Assembly: GCA_029255685.2 (NCBI GenBank)
Contig: CM055311.2
Span: 58,859,048-58,923,047, forward strand
From: Silene conica
Taxonomy: Eukaryota > Streptophyta > Magnoliopsida > Caryophyllales > Caryophyllaceae
Length of the DNA: 64,000 nt
Direction of reading: 5' to 3'
Position 1 is the first letter of the stretch. The number at the start of each line of letters is the position of its first letter. The notes below the pieces were generated by a model. It had not been told where the DNA came from. It did no database searches and worked only from the letters and a program-made list of their open reading frames with translations. Below, piece after piece: positions 21,857-33,053 of the stretch. The translations under genes and the position numbers were made by a program.

Positions 21857-24394
21857 TCAATCTTTGTAGGTGGAAACTTCGTCCATGCTAACTAGTGACC
21901 TTAAGAAAAGGTCAAAAGCCGCGGACGGGGCTTCCACTTTGCTCTCACTTCGAGTTTCCATCTTGCTCATCATCAACTTTCGAGCTTTGACATCTTTTCC
22001 GGCAATTAGCTCCTCTAGGTCCCCTTTTTCAACCAAAGGGTCTTTAAAAGAACTAGCACAACTTGGTTTTCCTTGATCTTTATCACGGTCTCTCTTCTTC
22101 GGACTAACCAACTTCCCGCTAGTAAACCTAGCATCCTCATTCTTCAAGGTCATACTTTTCATGATTCCCTTCTCATCAAACATCTTAGGGACATCATTCA
22201 CCAACAAACTTGCAACCATGCCAACATTCTTTTCCTTAAAATTTGTACCGGGAGCTTCCGGAAGCACGAATTCACACAACTCATCTTCAACTTGAAAGGT
22301 TAGCCTACCTTTTTTCACATCAATGATTGCTCCTCCGGTGGCCAAGAAGGGCCTCCCAAGAATAATGAAAGAGCTTTCACCGACCGGAATATCGACGACC
22401 ATAAAGTCGGTGGGGATGGAAAGCGATCCAACCTTGACCACCGCATCTTTAAGGACCCCAATAGTAGGCCTAACCGTCCCGTCGGCAAGAGTGATGTCCG
22501 TTATAGGAGGGGATAAGTGTTTAATGTTCAATTTCTTTGCTATGGCAAGTGGGATAACACTCACACTTGCTCCAAGATCGCACAAAGCGTGCTCTATGTG
22601 TCTTCCTCCTACGGAGCATTGAATAGAGAAGCTCCCCGGGTCTCCTAACTTAATTGGCAAATCTCTTGGGATCTTTTTCGCCACTAGTGAAATGGCATTG
22701 ACTTCCTCCTTTTCTCGGGTGGAGGGGATTGTGGCCTCTACTTCCTCAACAAGTTTGATCAACTCATTGCAACGAGGGTCCCCCTTGGTGATTTTACGAA
22801 AGAATTCGCACATCTTTCTCTCCATGAGGCTCTCCACATATCCATGGTCCTCCTCTTCTATCACATGAACCTTTTTTCCTTTGGCACTCGGGCCTTCATC
22901 ACAATTCTTCTTCGGAATGTTCAAGACTTGTTGCATCACAAAGTTTAAGTCATCAATGTCGACTTCATTACAATCATCCGGAGGGGTGTTGGGCACCATC
23001 ACCATCACCTCCTCCTCAACACATTCCTCACTTCCACTCCCAAATACCGTCATAACTTGCTCTACCTTGGACCCTCCTGCATCATCCCTTTTCTCAAGCA
23101 TTGGTTGCTCATGTTTGCTTGTCATAATAGCATTGACACCATGTGGTTTTGAAGCATCCCGGGAGCTTTGACCTTGGGCAAGAAAGCCGCCCGGTGGCCT
23201 TTGTGGGTTGGCTAAGGCTTGTGAAGCATATACCTCCTCCATACTCTCACTTCCCTCATAGGAATTGTTGTTTGCACACACATCAAAAGTATGCCCGCAT
23301 CCCCCACATAAGTCACATGAAGCAACACTATTTACTTGATACATTCCCGGGACTTTGCTCTTGGTTTCTTTGCTAGTGGAGCCCTTTGTCAATTCTTCCA
23401 ATTTCTTGGTTAACATGTCCAACTTGGCATTGGTTTCTTCGTTTGCCTTTGCATTGGAAAGGTGCTCACTAGGGTACTTGTTATTGTTTCTCAAGACATT
23501 CCCTCTAGTACCGTAATTTTCCTCCGAATCAACAATCTTCTTGATGAGTTCCGTTCCCTCCTCATGTGGCAAGTGGTCAAAGCTACCACCCGCCGATGCA
23601 TTAACCATTTCTTTCGTCCGGGGGAGAAGAGTCTGAAAAAAGGTTTGGGTTGTGTACCAAGGTGGTATCCCGTGGTGTGGGCACTTAGCAAGCAAATCTT
23701 GGTATCTATCCCAAGCTTCTCCCAAAGATTCTCCCTCGTCTTGTTGAAACTGAGTTATCTCATTCCGGAGCATCGCGGTCTTGGAGGATGGGTAGTACTT
23801 GGCAAGGAAAGCCGTTGCCAAGTCGTCCCATGTGGTGAATGTATTCGGAGCATGGACATTTAACCACCTATCCGCCTTGTCGGTTAAGGAATAGGGGAAA
23901 AGCATAAGCCTTAGTGTCTCCTCGGGTACTCCCGTTTTCTTTATCATTGCGACCTTACCCTTGAACTTTCTCAAGTGCCCATGAGCATCTTCGTGAGAAG
24001 CCCCGCTAAAGGCATTCTTCTCGATTGAACTCATTTGCGAAGGGTGTATTTCGAAATTTTGAGGAACAAGAACCCCGAAGTTGAATGGATTGGTGGTGTC
24101 ATTGTGATTGGGCCGGTTATGATCACGAAGAGCGGCCATTATATGAATTGGATGGTTGTTTGGAAAGTGTGGTGATTGTGGTGGTGATTGATAAAACGGA
24201 TTGTCAAAATTGTCGGATGTTGGGCTAGGATTGCTTTGATTGGGACTTGGTGGTTCGGATGAAGAGGGGTTGTTTTGGCTAGTAGATGCTTGGGACACAA
24301 TTCTTACCCTTGCAATAGTCTTCCTCCTTAAGGCCCGAAAGAGTCTCTCCGGTTCGGAAGATGACAACAAAGAGTTAGAGTCACCCCTAGGCAT
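21857..24394 (-). CDS. Gag-protease polyprotein of E2
   Basis: This open frame of about 845 codons starts at the ATG reading MPRGDSNSLL. I chose this start because the upstream in-frame codons are TTG-led and the E1 gag begins with the same MPR. The retrotransposon gag domain (LMLFPYSLTDKADRWLN, then FLAKYYPSSKTAMLRNEI, then GESLGEAWDRYQDLLAKCP) lies at about residues 140-260. A zinc knuckle follows (CDLCGGCGHTFDVC). A retropepsin-like domain lies near residues 600-720 with HALCDLGASVSVIPLAIA and FIILGRPFLATGGAIIDV. The usual catalytic Asp-Ser/Thr-Gly is Asp-Leu-Gly, as in other Athila proteases. The frame stops where reverse transcriptase would begin. Products would be virus-like particle protein and protease. 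Confidence 0.88.
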   Translation of the reverse strand: MPRGDSNSLLSSSEPERLFRALRRKTIARVRIVSQASTSQNNPSSSEPPSPNQSNPSPTSDNFDNPFYQSPPQSPHFPNNHPIHIMAALRDHNRPNHNDTTNPFNFGVLVPQNFEIHPSQMSSIEKNAFSGASHEDAHGHLRKFKGKVAMIKKTGVPEETLRLMLFPYSLTDKADRWLNVHAPNTFTTWDDLATAFLAKYYPSSKTAMLRNEITQFQQDEGESLGEAWDRYQDLLAKCPHHGIPPWYTTQTFFQTLLPRTKEMVNASAGGSFDHLPHEEGTELIKKIVDSEENYGTRGNVLRNNNKYPSEHLSNAKANEETNAKLDMLTKKLEELTKGSTSKETKSKVPGMYQVNSVASCDLCGGCGHTFDVCANNNSYEGSESMEEVYASQALANPQRPPGGFLAQGQSSRDASKPHGVNAIMTSKHEQPMLEKRDDAGGSKVEQVMTVFGSGSEECVEEEVMVMVPNTPPDDCNEVDIDDLNFVMQQVLNIPKKNCDEGPSAKGKKVHVIEEEDHGYVESLMERKMCEFFRKITKGDPRCNELIKLVEEVEATIPSTREKEEVNAISLVAKKIPRDLPIKLGDPGSFSIQCSVGGRHIEHALCDLGASVSVIPLAIAKKLNIKHLSPPITDITLADGTVRPTIGVLKDAVVKVGSLSIPTDFMVVDIPVGESSFIILGRPFLATGGAIIDVKKGRLTFQVEDELCEFVLPEAPGTNFKEKNVGMVASLLVNDVPKMFDEKGIMKSMTLKNEDARFTSGKLVSPKKRDRDKDQGKPSCASSFKDPLVEKGDLEELIAGKDVKARKLMMSKMETRSESKVEAPSAAFDLFLRSLVSMDEVSTYKD

Positions 24395-24558
24395 AAAACT
24401 TAGCAAACAAATTAGTCGTCCTAGTGCTTGTTAAACACTAGGGTGAGCAATAAAACAAACACTCTACAATTAACTACCAAATCTTTGATCAAAACAAAAA
24501 CAAGCTCAACTAACTCAAGACTAAAACTAAAAGTAAACTACACAACTTCTAAACACCG
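24395..24558 (-). other. E2 short leader
   Basis: About 160 bases lie between the primer binding site and the gag start codon. No ORF or inserted element is visible. Confidence 0.6.
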
Positions 24559-24576
24559 TCCCCGACAACGGCGCCA
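24559..24576 (-). other. Primer binding site, tRNA-Asp type (E2)
   Basis: On the minus strand TGGCGCCGTTGTCGGGGA lies three bases inside the 5' LTR. It is the usual Athila/Tat primer site complementary to tRNA-Asp, with one difference from the E1 copy. Confidence 0.9.
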
Positions 24577-24579
24577 TTT

Positions 24580-26155
24580 TGATAACCCGGTTTTTGTCGT
24601 CAATACCGGCATCAAACACATTTGTAAAAACCCAATTAAGTAGTATAAACGGGTTGTCGAACACGAAGACGGTGGGGATAGTTGTGTAATTATGTTCTAG
24701 TTTATGCGAGAGTCGGGGGTAATAGGTTTGAGGTTGATTAAAGACTAAAGAACAACTAAGACGAACAATTAAAGCAACTAAATAAGGTTGAATCGATGGA
24801 TGAGAAAACTAGGGTTTCGGGGGTCACTAAGGTGGTTAGACGAAGATGCTAGAAAGAAAACTAGAAGGTCTCAAACAAATAGTCTCGGGTACTCTCTTCT
24901 CTCGAGTCGACTAACCTAGGTCGGAATACCCTAGCTTTCGCTACAAATATCACAACCAACCATTAAACATGCTAAGACAAACCCCCAACCGTCGCTAAAG
25001 GCAAGTCACGCTAAAATCAAAGCCCAACTTTTGTTGAGGCAAATCATCAAACACCCAGCATGCAACAAATGGAAGACTACTTTTATAAGAACAACTAATC
25101 AACTTACTAGCATGAATTCATCATCTAAACAACACCCAAGATCACCCCTTACCCTAGCAAGGAGACTACTCACTCATGGTAAATGAAAACATGTGAATAA
25201 GGGATGAACAAAAGCAAAACATCATGAACAAACAAAGGATGAACAATTGATTCAAAGGAAACTTAAATAAAAGTAAAAACTAAGTAAAGATTAGAAGAAT
25301 TATACCAATAACAATGGAAAAGGAAGTAGCTTGGATGACAAGTTGAAAGACTCTTTCAAATCCCCCAAAATACCACCCAAAATATCCTCTTACAATTGCT
25401 TAATAACAAGGCTAAGTAGAATCCTAAAGAGAGATTAACTAATATTGAAAGATTAAGTAAGGATCTAAAGAAGATTAAAATATTTAAGAGTGTTTTTTAG
25501 TCTAAGTATTAAGTAATCAAACAGTAAAAACCCTAGAAAAGTGTGCAAAAGTAACGTCATAAGTAATGTCTCAAGTGCGGGTTTATATAGTGCGCGAATT
25601 TCTGAAAAGTGACTCCCAGCCGGTCGACCGGCTGCCGGTCTTTGACCGGCTGAGAGTCCAAATTTGGACTTCTGAAAATTTCTTCTTTTTTCTTCAATGC
25701 TCAGGTACTGCCAGCCGGTGGACCGGCCGCCGGTTGTCCACCGGCTGGGGATGCGAATTCAGTGGTCTGTCTTGAAATGAATAAAGGCAAGGAGGAGGGG
25801 GTCCCAGCCGGTCAGCCGGCTGCCGGTTGGCCACCGGCTGGGGACCCAAATTCCTACTTCTGGAAAATACTTCAATATTCAAGGCTCAGGGGCTCCCAGC
25901 CGGCGGACCGGCTGCCGGCCGACCGGCTGAGGACCCCATTTCGTCATTTCAGCTCTTTTCCTCCTATTTTGCCTTGATTTCATCACATTTTGCTCCCGTT
26001 TCTTCATTCCCGCGTCAAGTCCTACATCATGGCAACAAACATGTAGAAGAGGGATATCGAGTACAAAAAGGGGCGAAATCGCGCCAAACGGGGGTGAAAC
26101 AGGATCAAAACAAAAGGAAAATAAGAGAAAATAAAGACCGAATTTGGGCTCATCA
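24580..26155 (-). repeat. E2 5' LTR (complete)
   Basis: This 1,576-bp LTR runs on the plus strand from TGATAACCCGG to GGGCTCATCA, next to the ATCAT target duplication. It has four GC-rich palindromic units at 25610-25935 and a TATA box at 25582-25589 on the minus strand. It is the reference copy for dating E2. Confidence 0.93.
25610..25935. repeat. GC-rich palindrome array in the E2 5' LTR
   Basis: Four units start near 25614, 25710, 25805 and 25896, about 95 bp apart. Each is built from AGCCGG...CCGGCT cores, often doubled as CCGGCTGCCGG. The array lies upstream of the TATA box in the direction of E2 transcription. Confidence 0.88.
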
Positions 26156-26439
26156 ATCATTTAGCATGCATTTCTATGCATTTTCATTCACTTTACGTGT
26201 CATTTTGTCCCTTTTTTCTTCTCTTGGTTTTTTTTTCTGTTATTTTGCAGGAATTATGCAAAAAGTTGAAGAAACCATGCTTTTCCGGTCCAAAGTAAGC
26301 TCTTTTAGAAGATGAAGCAAGTCAAGGAGTCACATAACCCCGATTTTGCAGCACCAGACTTAAAGGAACGGTAACCGAGGCAAAGACGAAGGACAAAAGC
26401 AAGAAAGAAGCGAAAAAGAAGCAAGACATATGTCATCTA

Positions 26440-26594
26440 CTCGATCGAGTAAACACCAGAACTCGATCGAGTGGATGCAGGAGGAGAAAGCCTCGATCGA
26501 ATGATATAATACTCGATCGAGGAGTCTGCAGGAAGGACCCAATCTTCAAGGTTCCCAGAGTTACTCGATCGAGTGGTTCAGTCACTCGATCGAG
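26440..26594. repeat. Phased CTCGATCGAG palindromes in the split solo LTR
   Basis: Six copies of CTCGATCGAG, one with a terminal change, start at 26440, 26462, 26492, 26512, 26564 and 26585. The steps are 22, 30, 20, 52 and 21 bp. They end about 70 bp before a TATA-like ttatttaagg. Confidence 0.92.
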
Positions 26595-27753
26595 CAACTC
26601 ACTTATGTGTACCGGATATGCATTTCTTATTTTTAGGTTTAATGTTTTAGGAGTTAACCTAATCCTTATTTAAGGACTAGGTTAACACTCTAATCAGTAT
26701 TCGGTTTTCTTTACTTTAAACATTTCACTTTTACATTTTCTTTAGCAGTCACTTTTACATCCTCTTAGATTTAAACATTTTACTTAAGGTTTTCTTCATT
26801 TTAAGCATTCGGATCCTGTTCTTTCTTTCCGCCATCACTGTAATTCATTTCTCTATCTTTATTATTGTTTTTATCTTTTGTTATTTTATGATTTATAGCG
26901 TTTTACTTTCATTTGCGTTGTTGAATGTTGTTATTATCGTCGTAGTTATTTTAATTCCCCAAAGCATGCGTAGCTAATCTCCATAATATGTTAGGATGAA
27001 GGAACTCGCGGTAGTTATGTCGTAGGATTTGCATGTTAGTCGTCCTTACGACGAAGTTCACCCATAAACAATATAATTATAAAACTTGTCAAATGAGTGC
27101 ACGCAGGAGACTAGTTTACTTAGTAAAACCTTACCTGGATCGAAAGATTGGTAGGTAGGCTTGTTTAGGTTGATTTACGTAACCTATCTAGAGATCGAAA
27201 GATTGATAGGGGAGTCCAGGGGTGATTTCAGGCCGAAAGGATATTAATCATTCCCACTTCGTTTATTGTATCCACTGAGCTAATCTTTATGTGATATTAA
27301 TTACCGCGACAACTTGAATCCTGACATATTCCCCTCTTTATTGATTGAAACTCGTTTTTATTATCTTTGTTTTAAGTTCTTTTTATCCGTCTTAGTTATA
27401 ATCTCAAACAAAATCCCCCCAATTTTGTGACTTATAGACTGACATTTTACTTATGACCATGTCACTCTGAGGAATTCGACCCTACTTCCACTAGCTTCTA
27501 GTTAGTAGACCTAGGTTATCTTTGGTGCATAAACGACACGCATCAGGGAGAAAGGCACCAACAACATCTCCACGGATGGTCACTCATCAAAATGATCCTC
27601 AGCCTCATAATCCTCATCGTCCTCCCCTCCTTCTCCATCACCATCACCATTGCTATCCACTTGCATGTAGTCGTCGGGGTTGTTCAAGACATCACGGAAA
27701 GGAGAAAGGTACCGCGGGAGCCACTAGCTTCTGGTTGGCATGAGTCCCCATCC

Positions 27754-29295
27754 CTACGCACCTCTGGGGAAAAATTGGGTTATTATAGTAGCCCGGCGCA
27801 ACATGTATCTCTCCGTAGTAGCGTCCCTCGGGAGGCACATATCCAGCCTCAGGGGCATGTAATAGGAACGGTGACCACCGGCATGATGACGATAGCCCTG
27901 ACGAACAAACTGGTCATAACTCGGGAAGGACCCATAGGCTTGATCGTGGTACAAATAATCAAGCCTAGAGCAGATGTTCTGATGGCGAAGATCCGCCAAG
28001 ACCTGGCGCTCATCAGCTATCTTCACACGCTCATTGGCTAACTCTTGCCATTCTTTAGCCTTTTTCTGGTTAAGGTCAACCCGAGCCATGAAATCGATGA
28101 GGTCCTGATGCAAAGGGGTATGTGGAGGAGGAGGAACAGAACTGGAACTAGATCCCTGGAAAAAATGAGGGCCGCCCACAAAAGGAGGCATAGTAACACT
28201 GGGTTGCTGAAAATGGAGGTCGGAGGCGGTGGTACCGACCCTGTCACGAGCATAGACTCTAGGGGGCGCTGATCGGTAGGGATCTCATCAGGACTCGCCT
28301 CGACCTCAAGAAGGTAGGAGTTCTTGTCGGGCAAAACCTTCATCCTTTGGGTGTTAGGCAGAGGTAAGGAATTTCTGTATTTATTGTCAACCCGAATTTG
28401 CCAATACTCCTGACGATCATTGGGGTTCCATTTAATCCACCCCAAGCTTTCTTGAATGTACCGGCGAGATAAGATGTTTTCCCCCTCGATATAAACCACG
28501 TTGAAATTCCGGTGACAAAGGTAAACGACCATCAGAGTAACCATGCCTCCCACACAAATCGGCGTGGTGAGGCGAGGTTGGCTAGCCAACCGGCTCAATT
28601 GGAGAGCCATATGATGAGCAATATTAAGCTTTGGCGAATTAGTCATGTAGTAACCCAAGATTTCAAGCTCCTCCGTCCTAAAATTGTGTGGCTCGACGGT
28701 CCACCCCATGAATTTATGCCAAATCCTAATAGGTGCCAAGTGCACCCTATTGGCCGGTTTCTTCTTTGTCCTGTCACTAGTCAAACCGGTAATCGCCGTC
28801 CATACGACCTCGGTATCAAAACCCTCCGGAGGATGAATGGGCAATTTTCCATCTAGCCCAAATATTAAAGCAAACTCTTCGAGAGTCAACCGGTGCTCCT
28901 TATTCATTAAGCGAAATTCCAAGAATACCACCTTTCCCAAACTCCGATTTTTAGTCACAACAAGAGAACTCAAAAATTCTCAAGTGAATCGGGGCGAGGT
29001 AAGGGCCGGTCTAGTTTCATAAAGGGCTTTCATTCCTACCCCCTCAAACAACTCCTCCGTAATCTTACACAAACCAAATTGCCTCATTGAAACTCTATCT
29101 ATGAACCGGGTTGGGTGAAGGGGATGATTCTTAAAGTATATAAAGTTACCTTTCTGAGTTATAGAGGCAAATTGGAGCCCGGGGAAGTCCGGATCGGGAC
29201 CGATGCAGCTGTTATCTCTCATGGTTTGCACCTCTTATTCCACAGAAGGATCGTGTCTAGACTTAGATCGTCTCTCCGCACGGTTTCCGCCATTG
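27754..29295 (-). pseudogene. Athila ORF1-like gene of E1, broken
   Basis: This is the E1 homologue of the gene at 19238-20809. Shared landmarks are FKNHPLHPTRFIDR, RLTLEEFALIFGLDGKLPI, RLASQPRLTTPICVGGMVTL, QEYWQIRVDNKYRNS and RLDYLYHDQAYGSFPSYD. Lesions include a frame break near the start (about 29285), an in-frame TAA at 29237-29239, a TGA at about 28978-28980 and a frame shift near 28262. The tail also diverges before 27754. No protein can be made. It lies downstream of the hairpin array at 29455-29925. Confidence 0.85.
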
Positions 29296-29424
29296 ATTCT
29301 TGAAGGGGAAGGGTGAAAAGTTTAATTTGGGATGAATAGGGGAGTTTTTGTGGGAGGTAATTTGTAGAGAGAAGGAGGAAATGTGAAGAAATGAAGAAGA
29401 AATGAGGAAATGAATGGGGTTCAC

Positions 29425-29440
29425 GGTTTTAATTGTGCGA
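29425..29440 (-). promoter_or_regulatory. Possible internal promoter of the E1 env-position gene
   Basis: On the minus strand an A/T-rich CACAATTAAAACCG follows the GC-rich palindrome array within about 30 bases. It precedes a CT-rich leader and the gene start near 29295. The arrangement matches the one in E2. Confidence 0.35.
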
Positions 29441-29454
29441 AATCAGAAACTCTA

Positions 29455-29925
29455 AGTCGGTGTGGGTACCGGCTGCCGGTCCACCGGCTTAGAAATTGGG
29501 GGTTTTTTCAAAAAAAATTGAAATTTGAAATTATTCATGATTATGAGCCGACGGACTGGCTGCCGGAATTCGCCTTCACTCCTTTTCTTCTTCTTCGTAT
29601 TCACGCAAAAACACTCCCAGCCGGTTGACCGGCTGCCGGCCGACCGGCTGGGAGGCACTTCCCTTCTATTTTCTTCGTTTGTTGCATAACCCTTGATGAT
29701 TCTTAGCCGGCTGGCCGGCCTACCGGCTTAGAATCAAGGTTCTCTTGGTTTTTCGACTTTTTGAACAATGAGCAAGACTCTTAGCCGGCTGACCGGCTGT
29801 CGGCCTCCTTTCGGCTAAGAGTCATTTCCCTGAAATCTGCCAAATTAAATCGTCAAAAACAGAAACTTGCCCAGGTCCTCTTAGCCGGTTTGCGACCGTC
29901 AGCCGGTAGGCCGGCTAAGAATACC
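29455..29925. repeat. GC-rich hairpin array upstream of the E1 env-position gene
   Basis: Six units start near 29455, 29543, 29618, 29703, 29780 and 29882. Outer bases pair as well as the cores. One unit has GACTCTTAGCCG paired with CGGCTAAGAGTC, and another has GATTCTTAGCCGG with CCGGCTTAGAATC (one mismatch). Where E2 units have CAGCC...GGCTG, several of these have TAGCC...GGCTA, so changes on the two arms match. Confidence 0.85.
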
Positions 29926-30122
29926 TGAGCAAATTTCGAAAAAAAGATTTAACTTAAGCATAAATAATGGTTCTGCCAATAACGATTTCAACTATCATCC
30001 TCCGACTAAACTCACGATTTAATCCAAAACAAGTAACTAACCAAGTCCAAATATCTCAAATGCAAACTAAAAATGCAAACTACATGCAAACCATAAATCG
30101 AGTACTTACAAACAGTTTTTAT

Positions 30123-31010
30123 TTAGTGACTCCACCAAACCTTCATGACATCATCTTGAGACTTAATCCTCCTCGGGGAGCGGGTCCCCAGGTCAATGAC
30201 TGTGACCGTTCCCTTGGCATCTCCATGGTAGTACCGCTTCATCCGGTGCCCATTTACTTTGAAGGTGCCACCGCCCTCACTGCAAATTTCATAAGCTCCA
30301 TGTGGTGAAATGTCTGTTACTTTGAAAGGACTGGACCACCTTGATCGGAGTTTGCCCGGGAAATTCTTCACCCTTGAGTTAAAAAGGAGCACAAGGTCTC
30401 CTATGCTTACATCTTTCTTCACCAACTTGGCATCATGCCGCTTTTTTGTTTGTTCCTTGTAGAGCTTGGAAATCTCATAGGCCTCAAGCCTTAGTTCCTC
30501 AAGCTCACTCATTTGTAAAAATCTCTTCTCACCGGCCAAATCCATCTCGAGATTCATTTTTTTCAAAGCCCACCAAGCCTTGTGTGCTCAAGTTCCACCG
30601 GGAGATGGCATGCTTTCCCGTACACAAGCTTGTAGGGAGGTCATTCCGATAGGTGTCTTGTAGGCCGTTCGCAAAGCCCATAGCACATCGAATAACTTTT
30701 GAGACCAATCTTTTATGTTTTTGTGAACCACTTTCTCCAAAATAGCTTTGATTTGTCGATTTGACACTTCCAATTGCCCACTTGTTTGAGGGTGGTAGGT
30801 AGGTGCGACCTTATGAGTCACTCCGTAGGAGGCTAGGAGAGTCTTGAATGTGTGCTTCCGGAAATGAGAGCCTCCGTCGCTAATCACAATTCGTGGAACT
30901 CCAAAACGGGGAAAGATTGTGGTTTCGAAGAGTTTTACAACCACTTTGGAATCGTTGGTGGGGGAGGCGACCGCTTCTATCCACTTGGAGACATAATCAA
31001 CCGCCAGCAA
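30123..31010 (-). pseudogene. Integrase core and C-terminus (E1)
   Basis: The core reads [13 protein letters not shown], then ISDGGSHF, then [19 protein letters not shown], which gives the D,D-35-E acidic triad and the Athila-type wording. The C-terminal part (30123-30566) has GDLVLLFNSRVKNFPGKLRSRWSSPFKVTDI, the GPF/Y-like region of this clade. A frame break near 30566-30590 separates the two blocks and another near 31010 separates the core from the zinc-binding part. The C-terminal end matches sequence just 3' of the E2 gag-protease gene (about 21815-21856). Confidence 0.87.
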
Positions 31011-33053
31011 GATATATTAATTTCTGCATGAATTTGGGAAGGGTCCCATGAAATCGATTCCCCAACAATCGAAAAGCTCAATTTCCAAAATAGTTTTGAG
31101 GGGCATTTCATTTCTATTGCCAATGTTCCCCGATCTTGACACACGTCACAAGATTTGACCACATCATGGATGTCCTTGAACATATATGGCCAAAAGAATC
31201 CCCCTTGGAGCACCTTGGCTATGGTTCTAGAGGCCGCTAGGTGTCCTCCATAGGCGGAATTATGAAGCCTATTTACTATCTCAAGTCCTTCCTCTCTTGA
31301 CACACATCTCCTCAAAAGTCCATCCCCACACTTTTTAAACAAGTATGGATCATCCCAAAAGTACCTCTTAGTATCTACTTTCAACTTTCTTTGATCTGCT
31401 CTTGCATCCAATTCTTCGGGGATAAAGTCATTCACAAGGTAGTTGGCTAGATCCGCAAACCAAGGCAACTTATTGCCTATAGCCATCAAGCTATCTTCGC
31501 GCAACCACTCATTAATTGGCCTCTCCTTATCTTGTATTCCATGGTACTCAATGGTCAACCTTGACAAGTGACCCGCTACCATATTCTCGGACCCCGACTT
31601 GTCTCTGATTTCAAGATCAGACTCTTGAAGCAAGAGAACCCACCTCAAGAGTCTAGGCTTAACATCTTTATTTGCCATCAATTGCCTTAGAGTGGTGTGG
31701 TCGGTGTACACCACCACTTTAGATCCCACTAGGTATTGTCGAAACTTCTTTATGGCATGAACATTAGCCAACATCTCCTTCTCGGTCGTAGAATAATTTG
31801 CTTGAGTTTGGTCAAGGGTCTTGCAGGAATAGTATATCACATGGTGTTTCTTATCCACAACTTGACCAAGGACCGCTCCAACCGCAAAATCCGATGCCAT
31901 CACACATAATCTCAAATGGTAATTCCCAATCCGGTGCTCGGATGATCGGAGCCGTGACAAGCGCTTCTTTGATCCTAGTAAAAGCTTCAAGGCAATCATT
32001 AGTAAACAAGAAAGGTGCATCCTTGAGAAGGAGAGAGGTCAATGGCTTGGCAATTTTTGAAAAATCTTTAAATGAAACGCCGGTAAAAACTGGCATGTCC
32101 AAGAAAACTCCTCACCCCTTTCACATTGGTGGGGGGGTGACAAATTCTCTATTACCGCCACTTTAGCACCATCAACTTTTATCCCTCTCTTGGATACAAT
32201 GTGACCAAGCACAATCCGTTCCTCCACCATGAAATGGCATTTTCCCCAATTGAGGACAAGATTGTGCTCCTCACATCTCTTTAGAACTTTCTCAAGATTA
32301 GCAAGACCAAGATCAAAAGAGTCACCATGCACACCAAAATCATCCATAAACACCTCCATACTTTTTTCAAGAAAGTCGGCAAAGATGGCCATCATGCACC
32401 TTTGAAAGGTACCGGGTGCATTACACAACCCAAATGGCATCCGCCGATAAGCATAGACTCCTAGAGGACATGTAAAAGTTGTTTTCTCCTAGTCGTCCGG
32501 GTGAATAGGGATTTGAAAAAAACCGGAATAACCGTCAAGAAAACAATAATACGAATGTCCCCTTAGTCTCTCAAGCATTTGGTCAATGAAGGAAATTGGT
32601 AAATGGTCTTTGAGAGTGGCCGCATTCAACTTACGATAATCTATGCACATCCTCTACCCCGTCACCAGACGAGTCGGTAAGAGAGTCTCATCCTCTTGTG
32701 TAACCAATGTTACATCCCCCTTCTTGGGGACAACGTGAACGGGGCTCACCCACTGACATATCCGTGATTTGGTAGATGATGCCGGCCTCAAGCAACTTTA
32801 GAACCTCACCTTTCACTACCTCGGCCATATTAAGGTTCAATCTCCTTTGACCCTCCACCCTAGGTCCACTCCCCTCCTCTAAAATGATCAGATGCATGCA
32901 AAGACTTGGGCTTAGGCCCTTGATATCGTCAAGACTATACCCCAATGAGCCCCTATGGTCCTTCAAGGTTGAAATGAGCTTGGACTCTTGGTGCTCATTG
33001 AGGTTAGCGTTGACAATCACCGGGTAAGCCTCTCCCTCCCCCAAGAAAGGCAT
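30977..33053 (-). pseudogene. Reverse transcriptase, RNase H and integrase zinc domain (E1)
   Basis: The N-terminal fragment (32688-33053) has STLKDHRGSLGYSLDDIKG, the usual lead-in of Athila reverse transcriptase. The fragment 32039-32440 has MPFGLCNAPGTFQRCM and the catalytic VFMDDF. The fragment 30977-32020 has RNase H (VVYTDHTTLRQLM, YSTTEKEMLANVHA) and the HHCC zinc domain (AYGGHL, CDVCQ). Several frame breaks and stops lie between the fragments, including stops around 32490 and 32650. The gene is inactive, but its conserved residues identify the clade. Confidence 0.88.

Larger units (their letters stand above)
16193..26160 (-). mobile_element. E2: young non-autonomous Athila-type element (gag-protease only)
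   Basis: E2 is bounded by ATCAT target duplications (16193-16197 and 26156-26160). It spans 16198-26155 and is read on the minus strand: LTR, tRNA-Asp primer site, an open gag-protease gene, a GC-rich hairpin array, an open env-position gene and a 3' non-coding tract, followed by a truncated LTR. It has no reverse transcriptase, RNase H or integrase. Sequence on both sides of the gap matches E1, the right side matching the end of the E1 integrase region. The two LTRs differ at only six positions over 1,255 bp, so insertion was recent. It must have been mobilised by enzymes from another element. Confidence 0.92.
16157..27550 (+). mobile_element. Solo LTR (Athila-type) in E1, split by E2
   Basis: Target duplications GGGAG lie at 16157-16161 and 27546-27550. 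The LTR starts TGATGCGTGC at 16162 and ends ACACGCATCA at 27545. E2 with one copy of its ATCAT duplication takes up 16198-26160, leaving a solo LTR of about 1,421 bp. No internal genes belong to it. It begins like the LTRs at 45783 and, on the other strand, 53341. It carries six CTCGATCGAG-type palindromes at 26440-26594 and a TATA-like ttatttaagg near 26665. Solo LTRs arise by recombination between the two LTRs of a full element. Confidence 0.9.
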
